Of a DNA stretch of 64,000 nucleotides, positions 1 through 9,412 are shown piece by piece. The notes beneath the pieces were generated by a model, which was not told the origin of the DNA, searched no databases, and worked only from the letters and a program-made list of their open reading frames with translations. A program made the translations under genes and the position numbers. Origin of the DNA: Nitrospira sp. (GTDB taxonomy: Bacteria > Nitrospirota > Nitrospiria > Nitrospirales > Nitrospiraceae); NCBI GenBank assembly GCA_029194725.1, contig JARFXQ010000004.1:124001-188000 (forward strand), in the 5' to 3' direction. Positions within the stretch are counted from its first letter, which is position 1, and every line of letters begins with the position of its first letter.

Positions 1-647
1 ATGCTGTGCCCGATGTTGTACTCGACGATTTCGGGAATATGCGCTAGACGCTTGATGTTGCGGTAATTCAGTCCGTGGCCTGCATTGACCCCGATCCCAA
101 GCTTGTAAGCGAGCTTGGCGGCGTGGGTAATGGCCTCGAATTCCGCGTCGGCTTCCTTAGAACGCGTGGCATTTGCGTAACGACCGGTATGTAGCTCTAC
201 GAAATCAGCCGAAATTTTATGCGCAGCCTTGATCTGATTCAGGTCGGGTTCGACGAAGACGCTGACTGGAATCCCCCCGTTATGTAACAGGGCCACAATG
301 CCCTGAATGCGGTCACGTTGTCCCACAATATCAAGGCCGCCTTCCGTGGTGAGTTCCTGTCGCTTTTCCGGCACCAGGGTGACGAGGTCCGGCTTGATGT
401 TCAGGGCGATTTTCGCCATTTCGCCGTCTGCCGCCATTTCAAGGTCGAGCTTCGTCCGGACAATTTCGCGAAGGAGCTGAAGGTCGCGGTCTTGGATATG
501 GCGTCGGTCTTCCCGCAGATGAACGACCAGGCCATCGGCTCCCGCCAGTTCGACCAGTACCGCAGCCGCCAAAGGATCCGGATCGGACCCTCCACGTGCT
601 TGCCGCAACGTCGCCACATGGTCGATATTCACACCAAGTCGGGCCAT
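1..647 (-). CDS. pdxJ: Pyridoxine 5'-phosphate synthase PdxJ (partial, 3' end outside window)
   Basis: Condenses 1-deoxy-xylulose 5-phosphate with 3-amino-2-oxopropyl phosphate in the last ring-forming step of vitamin B6 synthesis; cytosolic. The minus strand reads from ATG at 647 for about 215 codons without a stop and runs off the left edge. The N-terminus [20 protein letters not shown] is the family signature, followed by a [13 protein letters not shown] stretch, a GLDIVG segment and, at the edge, EYNIGHS. The usual length is about 240 residues, so roughly 25 are missing. A strong ribosome site (TAAAGGAGGG) sits just upstream of the ATG. It is transcribed away from alaC, and the two genes share the 284-base gap between them. 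Identity is well supported by these motifs. Confidence 0.93.
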   Translation of the reverse strand, partial: MARLGVNIDHVATLRQARGGSDPDPLAAAVLVELAGADGLVVHLREDRRHIQDRDLQLLREIVRTKLDLEMAADGEMAKIALNIKPDLVTLVPEKRQELTTEGGLDIVGQRDRIQGIVALLHNGGIPVSVFVEPDLNQIKAAHKISADFVELHTGRYANATRSKEADAEFEAITHAAKLAYKLGIGVNAGHGLNYRNIKRLAHIPEIVEYNIGHS

Positions 648-813
648 TCGCCCTCCTTTATGCAGTCAGCCTGATCACGAGCCTGTGAGAAAAACTGGAT
701 ATTAGTAACAGAAAGGAACGAGATGGGGCAAGGACGGCTTCCTCGATGGGCGAAGGACCGGATGAAGGGGCTCTGTCCGTGGCAGCTTCGGAACCTCATG
801 GGAATGAGGCAAA

Positions 814-842
814 TTGACTGGGCAAAAGCCCTCCATTAGAAT
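814..842 (+). promoter_or_regulatory. Sigma70 promoter of the alaC-hom-thrC-lysC operon
   Basis: TTGACT at 814-819 and TAGAAT at 837-842 are separated by exactly 17 bases, giving a predicted start near 849 and a leader of about 83 bases before alaC. The same TAGAAT -10 box occurs in the promoter before the tRNA cluster. Prediction by eye. Confidence 0.6.
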
Positions 843-931
843 AGGCGCCTTCAGCTCCCTTCGCTCATGTAGCGGTGATGAGTTAGTTTGGGAAACATCT
901 AAGAACGGTTAGGAACAGTCAAAGGAAGTTC

Positions 932-2128
932 ATGGGGTTGGGCGAAGGTTTTTATCGAATCAAGCGACTCCCGCCGTATGTCTTCGCGCAGGTTCAATCC
1001 CTCAAGCTTGAGGCGCGGCAACGGGGGGAAGACATCATCGATTTTGGGATGGGCAATCCCGATCACCCGACACCGCCTCATATCGTCGAGAAGATGATCG
1101 AGGCTGCTCGCAAGGGGAAGAATCATCGTTACTCCGCATCGCGCGGCATCACGAAACTGCGGCACGCGATTTGTGCCTGGTACAAGCGAAACTATGATGT
1201 TGATCTGGATCAGGAGACCGAGGCCATCGTCACCATCGGATCAAAAGAAGGACTCGCCCACCTGGCATTAGCCCTGATCGGCCCAGGCGATGTGGTCCTG
1301 ACCCCGACGCCGACCTATCCCATCCACATGTACAGCTTCATCATTGCCGGCGGTGAGGTCCGTGGCATTGAACTCCGTCAAGATAGCGATTTCTTCGAGG
1401 ATCTGACGCGCGTCTATCGGCAAACGTTTCCGGGGCCGAAGATCCTCGTGATCAATTTTCCACACAATCCCACCACGGCCGTGGTTAATTTGGAGTTTTT
1501 CAAGAAGATCGTGGCGTTTGCCAAGGAGCACAACGTCATCGTCATCCACGACCTCGCCTACGCCGACCTTGTGTTCGACGGCTATAAGGCGCCAAGCTTT
1601 CTGCAGATTCCGGGAGCCAAAGACTGCGGGGTAGAGTTTTACACATTGTCCAAGGCCTACAACATGCCGGGTTGGCGGGTGGGTTTTTGTGTGGGCAATC
1701 GAGAGGTCGTCGGAGCATTGGCGAAGATTAAGAGTTACCTCGACTACGGTATTTTCCAGCCTCTTCAAATCGCCAGTGTGATTGCTTTGAACGGTCCTCA
1801 GGACTGTGTCAAGGAGACGGTTCTGCGCTATCAGAAACGCAGAGATACGCTGGTGGGTGGGCTGAATCGGATTGGATGGCAAGTCGCAAAACCGTTGGCC
1901 ACGATGTTTGTGTGGGCACGCATTCCCTTGCCCTACCGGCACATGGGGTCGCTGGAGTTTTCAAAACTCCTGCTCAAGGAAGCGAAGGTCGCAGTTTCGC
2001 CGGGGATCGGATTTGGCGAAGGTGGCGATGAATACGTACGATTTGGACTGGTGGAGAATGAACATCGAACCAGGCAAGCCGTCCGGGGAATCCGCAAAGC
2101 CCTTAAGCTTGATGGGGGCGAAGAATGA
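932..2128 (+). CDS. alaC: Class I/II PLP-dependent aminotransferase, AlaC-like
   Basis: Fold-type I aminotransferase of 398 residues, most like the glutamate-pyruvate transaminase AlaC group; it probably interconverts alanine and pyruvate using glutamate/2-oxoglutarate, but other amino donors are possible. The PLP lysine is K241 in [15 protein letters not shown]. The N-terminal [16 protein letters not shown], the NFPHNPTT turn and the cofactor aspartate in [10 protein letters not shown] are all present. The ribosome site AAGGAAG lies 7 bases before the ATG. It is first in the aspartate-family operon and overlaps hom by ATGA, so translation is probably coupled. The neighbours are threonine/lysine genes, so a role in that pathway cannot be excluded. 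Confidence 0.85.
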   Translation: MGLGEGFYRIKRLPPYVFAQVQSLKLEARQRGEDIIDFGMGNPDHPTPPHIVEKMIEAARKGKNHRYSASRGITKLRHAICAWYKRNYDVDLDQETEAIVTIGSKEGLAHLALALIGPGDVVLTPTPTYPIHMYSFIIAGGEVRGIELRQDSDFFEDLTRVYRQTFPGPKILVINFPHNPTTAVVNLEFFKKIVAFAKEHNVIVIHDLAYADLVFDGYKAPSFLQIPGAKDCGVEFYTLSKAYNMPGWRVGFCVGNREVVGALAKIKSYLDYGIFQPLQIASVIALNGPQDCVKETVLRYQKRRDTLVGGLNRIGWQVAKPLATMFVWARIPLPYRHMGSLEFSKLLLKEAKVAVSPGIGFGEGGDEYVRFGLVENEHRTRQAVRGIRKALKLDGGEE

Positions 2129-3438
2129 AGTCGCGCATCGGCGTCGGGATTGTAGGCTTCGGCACGGTCGGCTCAGGTGTCGCCAAGGTCCTCCTCAACA
2201 ATGCCGCCATCATCAGCCGTCGCATTGGAGTGCCGATCGAACTTCTCCGGGTCGCGGATTTGGACGTGGCGAAGGATCGCGGGGTGACATTGGCTCCAGG
2301 GGTCCTCACCACCGAGGTCGATCGTGTCTTGAGCGATCCTGACATCGATATTGTCGTCGAACTGATCGGTGGATACGATACAGCGAAACGGCTCATCCTG
2401 GAGGCGATCGCTGCCGGGAAACATGTGGTCACAGCGAACAAAGCTTTGCTGGCCCTTCACGGAGAGGAAATTTTTGAAGCCGCCACGCGCAAAGGTGTGG
2501 ACTTGGGGTTTGAAGCCAGCGTCGGCGGTGGTATCCCCGTGATTCGGTCGTTGACCGAGGGGCTCGCCGGTAATACGATCGAGTCCATCTACGGAATCAT
2601 CAATGGAACGTCCAACTATATATTGTCGAAGATGACCCATGAGGGACACAGTTTTCACGAGGTCCTCCAGAAAGCACAACAGGCAGGGTATGCCGAAGCC
2701 GATCCGACTTTTGATGTTGCCGGGACCGATTCGGCGCACAAGCTTGCCATACTGGTCAGCCTGGCCTATGGAACACCAGTCAATTTCAAGGACATCTACA
2801 CGGAAGGGATCACGAACATTACACCGACCGATATTGCCTACGCAAAACAGTTTGGCTATACGATCAAATCGCTCGGTATCGCGAAGCTCGTGGACGGGGA
2901 AATCGAGGCTCGGGTTCATCCCACCATGCTTCCCGCCACGTCGCCCATCGCCCAAGTCGAAGATGTGTACAATGCCATTCAACTCGTCGGCGATGCCGTC
3001 GGCGACGTGGTGCTGTATGGTCGAGGGGCAGGCTCTCTACCGACTGGGAGTGCCGTCGTGAGCGACGTGATCGCGATCGGTCGGAATTTGCTCAAGGGCG
3101 CCGTCGGTCGGGTACCAGTGGCGTCGTTTCAGCAGAATCAGCGACGACCGCTCCGGCTGAGATCGATGGAGGAGATCAGCTCGATCTATTACCTACGGTT
3201 TACGGTGGTTGATCGCCCAGGCGTGTTGGCACAGATCGCGGGTGAGTTAGGACGTTGTGGAATCAGTATTTCATCGATGGTGCAACAGGGACGCCGCGAA
3301 GGGCAGACGGTGCCGGTGGTCATCAAGACACATACCGCGAAAGAGCGCGCTGTGCAAACTGCGCTTCGTGAAATCAACCGGAGGCCCTTCGTCTCCGAAC
3401 CGACCACGCTCATTCGTGTGGAAGGCAAGGATGAGTGA
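2125..3438 (+). CDS. hom: Homoserine dehydrogenase
   Basis: Reduces aspartate 4-semialdehyde to homoserine with NAD(P)H, the branch step toward threonine and methionine. 437 residues: an N-terminal Rossmann domain ([17 protein letters not shown], residues about 6-22), the catalytic domain with [14 protein letters not shown] and GGGIPVIR, and a C-terminal ACT domain from about residue 350 ([20 protein letters not shown]). The ACT domain suggests feedback control by threonine, as in other monofunctional enzymes of this kind. The start ATG overlaps the alaC stop and thrC begins 3 bases after the stop, so the three genes are very likely co-transcribed. Confidence 0.96.
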   Translation: MKSRIGVGIVGFGTVGSGVAKVLLNNAAIISRRIGVPIELLRVADLDVAKDRGVTLAPGVLTTEVDRVLSDPDIDIVVELIGGYDTAKRLILEAIAAGKHVVTANKALLALHGEEIFEAATRKGVDLGFEASVGGGIPVIRSLTEGLAGNTIESIYGIINGTSNYILSKMTHEGHSFHEVLQKAQQAGYAEADPTFDVAGTDSAHKLAILVSLAYGTPVNFKDIYTEGITNITPTDIAYAKQFGYTIKSLGIAKLVDGEIEARVHPTMLPATSPIAQVEDVYNAIQLVGDAVGDVVLYGRGAGSLPTGSAVVSDVIAIGRNLLKGAVGRVPVASFQQNQRRPLRLRSMEEISSIYYLRFTVVDRPGVLAQIAGELGRCGISISSMVQQGRREGQTVPVVIKTHTAKERAVQTALREINRRPFVSEPTTLIRVEGKDE

Positions 3439-3441
3439 TCG

Positions 3442-4500
3442 ATGACTCGTTGGCGTGGAGTGATTGAGGAATACCAAAAATTCCTCCCGGTTACCGAGAA
3501 GACACCGGTTATCAGCCTGGGAGAGGGTAATACCCCTCTGATCAGAGCCACAAGATTGGCGAAGGCGATTGCGCCAGGAGTCGAACTCTACCTGAAGTTT
3601 GAGGGTGTCAACCCCACCGGTTCGTTCAAAGATCGCGGCATGACGCTCGCCATTTCGAAGGCAGTGGAAAGCGGCGCACGGGCGGTGATGTGTGCGTCGA
3701 CCGGCAATACTTCCGCATCGGCTGCCGCCTATGGGGCTCGCGCCGGGTTGTCCGTCTACGTATTGATTCCTGCCGGTAAGATCGCCATGGGGAAGCTCTC
3801 TCAAGCGATGATGCATCAGGCGACGGTTATCCAGATCGAAGGGAACTTTGATCAGGCTCTAGCGCTCGTCAAAGACTTTTCGGCGTCGCTCCACATCGAA
3901 TTAGTGAACTCGCTGAATCCATACAGAATTGAGGGTCAGAAGACCGCTGCATTTGAGGTCTGTGATCAACTCGGCGACGCTCCGACTTTTCATGTCCTAC
4001 CGGTCGGGAATGCAGGCAATATCACCGCCTATTGGAAAGGATACCAGGAGTATCGTGCGGCGAATCAGATCACGCGGGTGCCACAGATGATGGGTTTTCA
4101 GGCCGCAGGTGCGGCGCCGATTGTATTGGGCAAAATAGTCGAGCAGCCACAGACCGTCGCAACAGCCATTCGAATCGGCAACCCCGCCAGCTGGTCCTCG
4201 GCGTTGAGAGCGATAAAGGAATCGACTGGCGCGATCGACATGGTCACAGATGAAGAAATTCTCCAGGCCTATCGGGCGGTGGCGGCTATGGAAGGGGTTT
4301 TTTGTGAGCCGGCTTCCGCTGCGTCCGTCGCCGGGGTCACCAAGCTGTATCGAACCAAGATGCTACCGGAGGGAGTAACAGTCGTATGCACGCTTACAGG
4401 GCATGGTTTGAAGGATGCCGATACGGCGATCAGCGTGTCGAAGCAACCGGTGACCGTCAAGGCAACACGCGAGGACGTTGCCAGTCTCTTGAATGTCTGA
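3442..4500 (+). CDS. thrC: Threonine synthase
   Basis: PLP enzyme (fold type II) converting O-phosphohomoserine to threonine and phosphate. 352 residues, the short Bacillus/archaeal-type class rather than the long E. coli type. The PLP lysine is in [15 protein letters not shown] (about residue 60), the phosphate-binding loop is [15 protein letters not shown], and the substrate loop [15 protein letters not shown] is intact. It needs phosphohomoserine, yet no GHMP-type thrB lies in this cluster; the next gene is a phosphomutase-like protein instead (see findings). The C-terminal end overlaps an alternative start of that gene. Confidence 0.95.
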   Translation: MTRWRGVIEEYQKFLPVTEKTPVISLGEGNTPLIRATRLAKAIAPGVELYLKFEGVNPTGSFKDRGMTLAISKAVESGARAVMCASTGNTSASAAAYGARAGLSVYVLIPAGKIAMGKLSQAMMHQATVIQIEGNFDQALALVKDFSASLHIELVNSLNPYRIEGQKTAAFEVCDQLGDAPTFHVLPVGNAGNITAYWKGYQEYRAANQITRVPQMMGFQAAGAAPIVLGKIVEQPQTVATAIRIGNPASWSSALRAIKESTGAIDMVTDEEILQAYRAVAAMEGVFCEPASAASVAGVTKLYRTKMLPEGVTVVCTLTGHGLKDADTAISVSKQPVTVKATREDVASLLNV

Positions 4501-4516
4501 AAGACCGGTGGGCCTC

Positions 4517-5725
4517 ATGAAATATGTGATGGTGCACGCCGGTGGGATGGCGGACCGTCCGAGACCGGAACTCGGGGGACGCACGCCATTGCAAGCGTCA
4601 TCGACACCCAACCTTGACCGCCTTGCGCAAATCGGAGAACTCGGTCGGCTGCTGACTCCCATGGATGGAGTTCGTCACGGGAGCGGGTTGATCGGGGCCG
4701 CGATCCTTGGGTACGACCCCAGAAAGTTCTATCAGGGTCCTGGGCCGCTGGAAGCGGCGAGCCTGGGTGTGTCCGTCACAGAGCATGATGTGGTGTATCG
4801 CTGTACGATGGTGACTCTGCGACCGGAAGGTGGCAAGGGCGCTGAGATCAAGAAATTAGGGCCGCACGTGATCATGGACGATGCGACGGCCGGGTTGATT
4901 GAAACCGAAGAAGCGCGCGAATTGATCGAAGCTCTCAACGAGCAAGTCGGGTCCGAAACTATCCAGTTTTATCCGGGAGCAGGTCATCGTCACCTGATGG
5001 TATGGGTGAACGGGAAGCCGCGAGCCGTCTGCAAGGACCCACAGACGATAGTCGGTCAATCTATCGCCGATGCCCTACCCAGGGGAGATGGCGCGGATAT
5101 TCTCCGGAGGTTGATGGATACCGCCCACGTGATCCTGCGTGACCATCCGGTGAACGATGACCGGGTAGCAGCGGGGAAGAAATCGGCAAACTGTGTCTGG
5201 CTGTGGGGTGAGGGGCGAGCGGTGATGTGGCCGAGCTTAATGGAAAAATACGACATCGTCGGGGCGATCGTGGCGACCAGTGACGTCTATCGTGGTGTAG
5301 GGATTAGTGCGGGGCTCGAAGCGGTGGATCTCGATAGGCTGGCCGAAGGGGATCTCCGCACCAAGGCGGCGGTGGCACTGGAGGAATTGGCAAAGAAAGA
5401 TTTTGTGTATGTGCATGCTGAATTGACGGACGAGGTGACACAGGGGACTGATATCAAGGCGAAGGTCCATGGCATTGAAGAGTTTGATCGCAACCTGGTA
5501 GGACCGTTGGTCGACGGCTTAGCCAAACAGGGTCCCTATCGTTTCCTCGTCATCTGTGATCACGCGGAAGATCCGCAGAGTCCGGCGTTCTATACGTTTG
5601 GTGAGGAGGGGGTGAAAGGATCGGAAACAGCCGGTCGTCGCTTCACCGAGGCCGATGCGCTTGCCGCGAACATGCCGGCTCGCGATGCGACCAAGTTCGT
5701 GAACAAGTTCTTCTCCAAAACCTGA
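4517..5725 (+). CDS. Phosphoglycerate mutase-like protein (ApgM / proposed homoserine kinase type)
   Basis: Alkaline-phosphatase-superfamily protein of 402 residues related to archaeal-type cofactor-independent phosphoglycerate mutase. Recognisable blocks are [57 protein letters not shown] and the C-terminal [13 protein letters not shown] subgroup next to hom and thrC has been proposed as an alternative homoserine kinase, and no thrB is seen here, which fits. Compared by eye with the usual motifs, three metal ligands look replaced: GDG is GG at G9, the DEAGH histidine is Q309 and the late THT histidine is F358; S56, D305, D348 and H349 remain. The start at 4517 matches the family N-terminus; ATG 4493 would add 8 residues and overlap thrC. 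Function is inferred. Confidence 0.75.
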   Translation: MKYVMVHAGGMADRPRPELGGRTPLQASSTPNLDRLAQIGELGRLLTPMDGVRHGSGLIGAAILGYDPRKFYQGPGPLEAASLGVSVTEHDVVYRCTMVTLRPEGGKGAEIKKLGPHVIMDDATAGLIETEEARELIEALNEQVGSETIQFYPGAGHRHLMVWVNGKPRAVCKDPQTIVGQSIADALPRGDGADILRRLMDTAHVILRDHPVNDDRVAAGKKSANCVWLWGEGRAVMWPSLMEKYDIVGAIVATSDVYRGVGISAGLEAVDLDRLAEGDLRTKAAVALEELAKKDFVYVHAELTDEVTQGTDIKAKVHGIEEFDRNLVGPLVDGLAKQGPYRFLVICDHAEDPQSPAFYTFGEEGVKGSETAGRRFTEADALAANMPARDATKFVNKFFSKT

Positions 5726-5730
5726 GACCG

Positions 5731-6954
5731 ATGGCGCTGGTCGTTCAAAAGTACGGTGGGACTTCCGTTGGAACGATTGAGCGCATCCACCTGGTTGCCG
5801 ACCGGGTGGCGCACACGCAGCGGGAAGGGAATCAGGTCGTCGTCGTCCTTTCGGCGATGAGTGGGGAGACGGATCGGCTGATCAAGCTTGCACATGAAAT
5901 AACCACTGTTCCGGACGAACGCGAATTGGACATGCTGCTCTCGACAGGAGAGCGGATTACCATTGCGCTTCTGTCGATGGATTTGCGTGGACGAGGGATC
6001 AATGCCCGGTCCTTTACAGGGCGCCAGGTCGGCATCATCACCGATAGTGCCCATACCAAAGCACGGATAGCACGGGTCACGGCTGATCGCATCAAGGAGG
6101 CCTTGAAGCAGGGCGTCTTGCCTGTCGTGGCCGGATTCCAAGGGATCAATGAACAATCTGACGTGACCACCCTCGGCCGCGGGGGGTCCGATCTTTCTGC
6201 CGTTGCTTTGGCGGCGGCACTAAAGGCCGATCGGTGCGTCATCTTCACCGACGTCGATGGTGTCTATACGGCCGACCCCAACATCGTGCCGGCGGCAAAA
6301 CGGATCGACAAGATTGCGTATGAAGAGATGCTGGAGATGGCGAGTCTCGGTGCCAAAGTTCTGCAAACCAGATCCGTCGAGTTTGCGGCCAAGTTCAATG
6401 TCCCGATCGAGGTCAATTCCAGCTTCAAAGAAGGAAAGGGAACGCTCGTGACGAAAGAAGATGCGGACATGGAAGCGGCGGCCATCGCCGGCGTGACCGG
6501 AGACCGTAATCAAGCGAAGATTACGGTCATCGGAGTGCCGGATAAACCAGGGATCGCTGCGAGAATTTTTGGCCCTGTCGCCCAAGCTCATATCAACGTC
6601 GACATGATCATTCAGAACATGAGCCAGGCCGCCCTGACAGACCTCTCCTTCACTGTGCCGCGCGCCGACCTCAGGAAGGCCGTGCCGATCATTCAATCTG
6701 TCGCGAAAGACATCGAGGCCAAATCGGTTTCTGTGACTGAAGCGATCGCTAAGGTCTCGCTTATCGGGGTGGGTATGCGGTCGCACTCAGGTGTGGCGGC
6801 GAAAATGTTTGAGGTGCTGTCCCGCGAGGGGATCAATATCATGATGATTAGTACCTCGGAAATCAAAATCTCCTGTGTGATCGACGAGAAGTATCTCGAA
6901 CTGGCCATGCGCTCCCTTCATTCGGCATTCGATCTCGATCGAGCCCAGTCCTGA
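5731..6954 (+). CDS. lysC: Aspartate kinase
   Basis: Phosphorylates aspartate, the first committed step toward lysine, threonine and methionine. 407 residues: an amino-acid-kinase domain starting [11 protein letters not shown] (residues 4-14), with [15 protein letters not shown], the [16 protein letters not shown] block and the substrate loop [11 protein letters not shown], followed by two ACT domains (about residues 265-400) that normally bind lysine and/or threonine. The ATG lies 5 bases after the upstream stop with no strong ribosome site, suggesting coupled translation. It closes the aspartate-family operon, and no obvious terminator follows. Confidence 0.96.
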   Translation: MALVVQKYGGTSVGTIERIHLVADRVAHTQREGNQVVVVLSAMSGETDRLIKLAHEITTVPDERELDMLLSTGERITIALLSMDLRGRGINARSFTGRQVGIITDSAHTKARIARVTADRIKEALKQGVLPVVAGFQGINEQSDVTTLGRGGSDLSAVALAAALKADRCVIFTDVDGVYTADPNIVPAAKRIDKIAYEEMLEMASLGAKVLQTRSVEFAAKFNVPIEVNSSFKEGKGTLVTKEDADMEAAAIAGVTGDRNQAKITVIGVPDKPGIAARIFGPVAQAHINVDMIIQNMSQAALTDLSFTVPRADLRKAVPIIQSVAKDIEAKSVSVTEAIAKVSLIGVGMRSHSGVAAKMFEVLSREGINIMMISTSEIKISCVIDEKYLELAMRSLHSAFDLDRAQS

Positions 6955-7141
6955 AACGGTCCGGCGAAGATCTGCGGCTCGACAATCAACGCTCGTTCTC
7001 CAAGCCGTTGGGATGTGGTCTCTCTGGATGACTTCGTCGGTTGTATCAGTGAGTTCGATGTTCTTCGTGTGCTGCAGGCGGACGAGGATCTCAACCGTTG
7101 CCATGCAGTATCGGCTCTGTATTTCATCAAGGGGGTTCCAA

Positions 7142-7621
7142 TTGACTGAGCAAAAGACGATCGCAGCATATTATAAAGAAGATCACGATCGCTTGGATGA
7201 GTTGTTCAAGATCTTTCAATCTTCCAAACGCTCGTACTTTGCCAAAGCCAAGGAAACCTTCAAGGAATTCAAAGTCGGACTCCAGCGGCATACCCTGTGG
7301 GAAGAGGAGCTGCTGTTCCCGATGTGGGAAAAGAAAACCGGCATGACCGAGGAGGGGCCGACGCCCGTAATGCGATTTGAGCATGGTCAGATCAGGCAGC
7401 TGCTTGACGCGATTCACCAAGAGGTGGAAGTACAGAATCTCGAGACCGATCAGGACGAGCAGGCGCTGATCAACCTATTGAGTTCTCATAATAGAAAGGA
7501 AGAGCGAGCCCTCTATCCCGCCATCGATAACGTGGTCGGTGCGGACGAGCGCGAGAAAGTCTTCAGCAACATGAACAGTATTCCAGAAGACCGGTACAAT
7601 AGCTGTTGTAGTTACCACTGA
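7142..7621 (+). CDS. Hemerythrin-like HHE domain protein
   Basis: Predicted four-helix bundle that binds a non-heme diiron site, used by related proteins for oxygen or NO sensing or storage. From TTG at 7142 it has 159 residues. All expected iron ligands are visible: H15 (KEDHDRL), H50 and E54 (RHTLWEEE), H81 (FEHGQ), H116 and E120 (SSHNRKEE). TTG is chosen because AAGGGGGT lies 6 bases upstream; the longer frame from 7013 adds 43 residues that do not resemble a hemerythrin. The C-terminus ends in NSCCSYH, which could bind metal or form disulfides. It is followed after 27 bases by a cytochrome c gene. The role here is unknown. Confidence 0.85.
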   Translation: MTEQKTIAAYYKEDHDRLDELFKIFQSSKRSYFAKAKETFKEFKVGLQRHTLWEEELLFPMWEKKTGMTEEGPTPVMRFEHGQIRQLLDAIHQEVEVQNLETDQDEQALINLLSSHNRKEERALYPAIDNVVGADEREKVFSNMNSIPEDRYNSCCSYH

Positions 7622-7648
7622 CAATCATCTCGTAGAAGGGAGGGGGAC

Positions 7649-8152
7649 GTGACATGGACTAGGAGTGAACCTGGGCCAAGCTCTCGAACGTTTCTCAGCC
7701 GTGATGTGCTCGTCAAACTGACGGCCTCCTTCAGCCTGCTCTTCGTAAGCAGCCTGGGCACGAGCCTTGGGCCTCCATCCGATGACGCCCGGGCCGAGTC
7801 CTCAACCTCACAACCCACCGACAAACTTAAAGGCAATGTGATGCGAGGCCGTGAGATTTTCAACGGCAGGGGTTTGTGCTACTACTGTCATGGCATCGAT
7901 GGGTACATTGGGAGAAGACCTAGACTGGAAGAGCATACCGTCGCGCTCATCGCAAGACTGAATCCACAGCCCCCCGACTTGCGGAATCCCGAGGCGCTGC
8001 ATCTGAAAACCAACAAGGAGCGCGCCCGCGCCATCAGGGAAGGACATCCCGGGACCGGCATGTTTCCGGATACTACCATGACCGATCAAGACCTCGCCGA
8101 TATGCTGCTCTACCTCGCACTCATCAGAAAAGATCCCCATCCGGAGCAGTAG
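7649..8152 (+). CDS. Small exported c-type cytochrome (single heme)
   Basis: 167 residues from GTG with a purine-rich ribosome site (GGGAGGGGG). The N-terminus has a hydrophobic export segment (VKLTASFSLLFVSSLGTSL, about residues 21-40), then a mono-heme cytochrome c domain with the heme attachment motif CYYCH near residue 78 and likely distal methionine in GTGMFPDTTMTDQDLADML. It is probably a periplasmic electron carrier, or an electron-transfer subunit of a larger enzyme; no partner enzyme is encoded beside it. It lies just downstream of the hemerythrin gene and may share its transcript. Redox partner unknown. Confidence 0.85.
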   Translation: MTWTRSEPGPSSRTFLSRDVLVKLTASFSLLFVSSLGTSLGPPSDDARAESSTSQPTDKLKGNVMRGREIFNGRGLCYYCHGIDGYIGRRPRLEEHTVALIARLNPQPPDLRNPEALHLKTNKERARAIREGHPGTGMFPDTTMTDQDLADMLLYLALIRKDPHPEQ

Positions 8153-8241
8153 CATGGGCAAGGAGTTCATTTTCCTGCTCAAGCCCGCTATGTTCACTGC
8201 CCATAACTTGCGATATACTCGATTTGCAGCAGGGGTGAAAC

Positions 8242-8481
8242 ATGTCCAAACCAATCCCTTCTCCACCTCCAGGATTCGACGAGCTGTCCGTCGATGAACG
8301 AATCGATTTCGTGCAGTCCCTTTGGGATCGCATTGCGGCAACCCCCGAGCAGGTTCCTGTCCCTGATTGGCATCGAAGAATCATTCGTGAACGACTAGAG
8401 TCGTATCAGGCAAGTCCTGGCGAAGGCCGATCATGGGCGGAGGTTCGGACAGAAATCACAGACAAGTTGCGGGATCGCTGA
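8242..8481 (+). CDS. Antitoxin of the addiction-module (Unstab_antitox) family
   Basis: 79-residue acidic protein of the putative addiction module component family, usually paired with RelE/ParE toxins. The typical pattern ELSVDERIDFVQSLWDRI, a proline-rich linker and the C-terminal toxin-wrapping helix (SWAEVRTEITDKLRDR) are present. A TATACT -10-like box at 8214-8219 lies shortly upstream, as expected for a self-regulated pair. The toxin reading frame begins 8 bases downstream. Confident as a family call; activity of the pair is doubtful because of the toxin's missing start. Confidence 0.85.
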   Translation: MSKPIPSPPPGFDELSVDERIDFVQSLWDRIAATPEQVPVPDWHRRIIRERLESYQASPGEGRSWAEVRTEITDKLRDR

Positions 8482-8489
8482 TCTGACGG

Positions 8490-8786
8490 ATAGCACGGCG
8501 ACTCGTCGTCCAGCGCCAGTCGGACCTCGATATCCAAGCAGCCGTCTTGTGGTACGAAGATCAGCGATCTGGATTGGGCATGCGGTTTCTTAGTGAACTC
8601 GACGAACTCTTCCAGCGGATTGAAAGCAACCCAAAGCAGTTCCCGCAGTTAGAAGGCAAAGTCCGGCGAGCAGTTCTCCATCGTTTCCCCTATGGCGTGT
8701 ATTTCGTCGAAGGCCAGGACGATGTTGCCATTCTGGCTGTACTCCATCTGCACCGAGCGCCGGATATGTGGAAGAGCAGGAACTAA
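8490..8786 (+). CDS. RelE/ParE-family toxin with no canonical start codon
   Basis: The frame encodes a type II toxin of the RelE/ParE superfamily, whose members cleave mRNA on the ribosome or poison gyrase. The full-length homology runs from IARRLVVQRQSDLDIQAAV through LWYEDQRSGLGMRFL to the C-terminal RRAVLHRFPYGVYF and APDMWKSRN, about 98 residues. An in-frame TGA at 8484 closes the frame upstream, and the only codon in the right place is ATA at 8490; the first usual start is TTG 8547, which would delete the first strand and part of helix 1. Either ATA is used weakly or an ATG decayed and the toxin is silenced. It directly follows its antitoxin. Confidence 0.7.
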   Translation: MARRLVVQRQSDLDIQAAVLWYEDQRSGLGMRFLSELDELFQRIESNPKQFPQLEGKVRRAVLHRFPYGVYFVEGQDDVAILAVLHLHRAPDMWKSRN

Positions 8787-8788
8787 AG

Positions 8789-8922
8789 ATGAAAATCAAG
8801 AAAGTGCGCAGTCCCGTGTGTCTAACCCGGTGCGAGGCAAGTGGGACAAGTTCAGATTGGAAATGCTCATCACGCTTGAGGCGAGAATTGGTCGGAAAGT
8901 GCCGGTCGAGTTTGCAGGGTGA
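8789..8922 (+). other. Possible small gene remnant downstream of the toxin
   Basis: An ATG at 8789 opens MKIKKVRSPV, and a different frame then reads PVRGKWDKFRLEMLITLEARIGRKVPVEFAG to a stop at 8922. The second part looks protein-like and the two could be one short gene with a frameshift. I do not recognise the family. Low confidence. Confidence 0.2.
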
Positions 8923-8937
8923 TGGCCGCAGCGCAAG

Positions 8938-9396
8938 ATGGCTCTAGAGCAGACCAAAAGCAATCGAGAAATTGAGACTTTTCGCCGGTTCATCAGTGCG
9001 TCGAGGATACGGATAGACCCCGCGACGATTGAAAAGCGTGAGCCGCCAGAACCCGATATCTTATGCACACATCTTGAAGAAGGTCCCCTAGCATTCGAGC
9101 TTGTCGAGATATGCGATTCAAACCGCGCAAAGTTCATGGCTACTGTGACTGAAGGTGGGGTGTATTATATGCGAACCGCCGATCCATCAGCGAAAATTAT
9201 TCGAAAGAAACTACGGCGGAAGTATCAAACCGACTACCCCGTAGAATTGCTGTGCTATACCGATGGCCGAGTAATCACCCCCGCCAATGTCATTCTTCCT
9301 ACCACCCGACCGTACCTAGCGTCCTGGGAAAGTATATTTCGCTGTGCGTGGTTATTGCGCCGCGGGCATGTTTATCGCGTATGGTCTGCTGATTAA
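8938..9396 (+). CDS. Hypothetical protein, possible PD-(D/E)XK-like fold
   Basis: 152 residues, no recognised family. The stretch EPPEPDILC (about 35-43) followed by LAFELVEICD (51-60) has the spacing of a PD...E-x-x core seen in PD-(D/E)XK nuclease-like domains, but a clear lysine after the second acidic residue is missing, so this is only a structural hint. The rest is basic (KIIRKKLRRKYQ) with an aromatic C-terminus. It follows a decayed toxin-antitoxin locus and precedes a small exported protein, typical of accessory DNA. The start is the first ATG in frame, without a convincing ribosome site. Confidence 0.5.
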   Translation: MALEQTKSNREIETFRRFISASRIRIDPATIEKREPPEPDILCTHLEEGPLAFELVEICDSNRAKFMATVTEGGVYYMRTADPSAKIIRKKLRRKYQTDYPVELLCYTDGRVITPANVILPTTRPYLASWESIFRCAWLLRRGHVYRVWSAD

Positions 9397-9412
9397 CAAT
9401 GGGGTTCAACCG

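Noticed and set aside
7013..7141. N-terminal extension of the hemerythrin frame, and an antisense frame beginning ATVEILVRLQHTKN
   Set aside because: The extension does not fit the family and TTG 7142 has a good ribosome site; the antisense frame has no start signal and continues into lysC.
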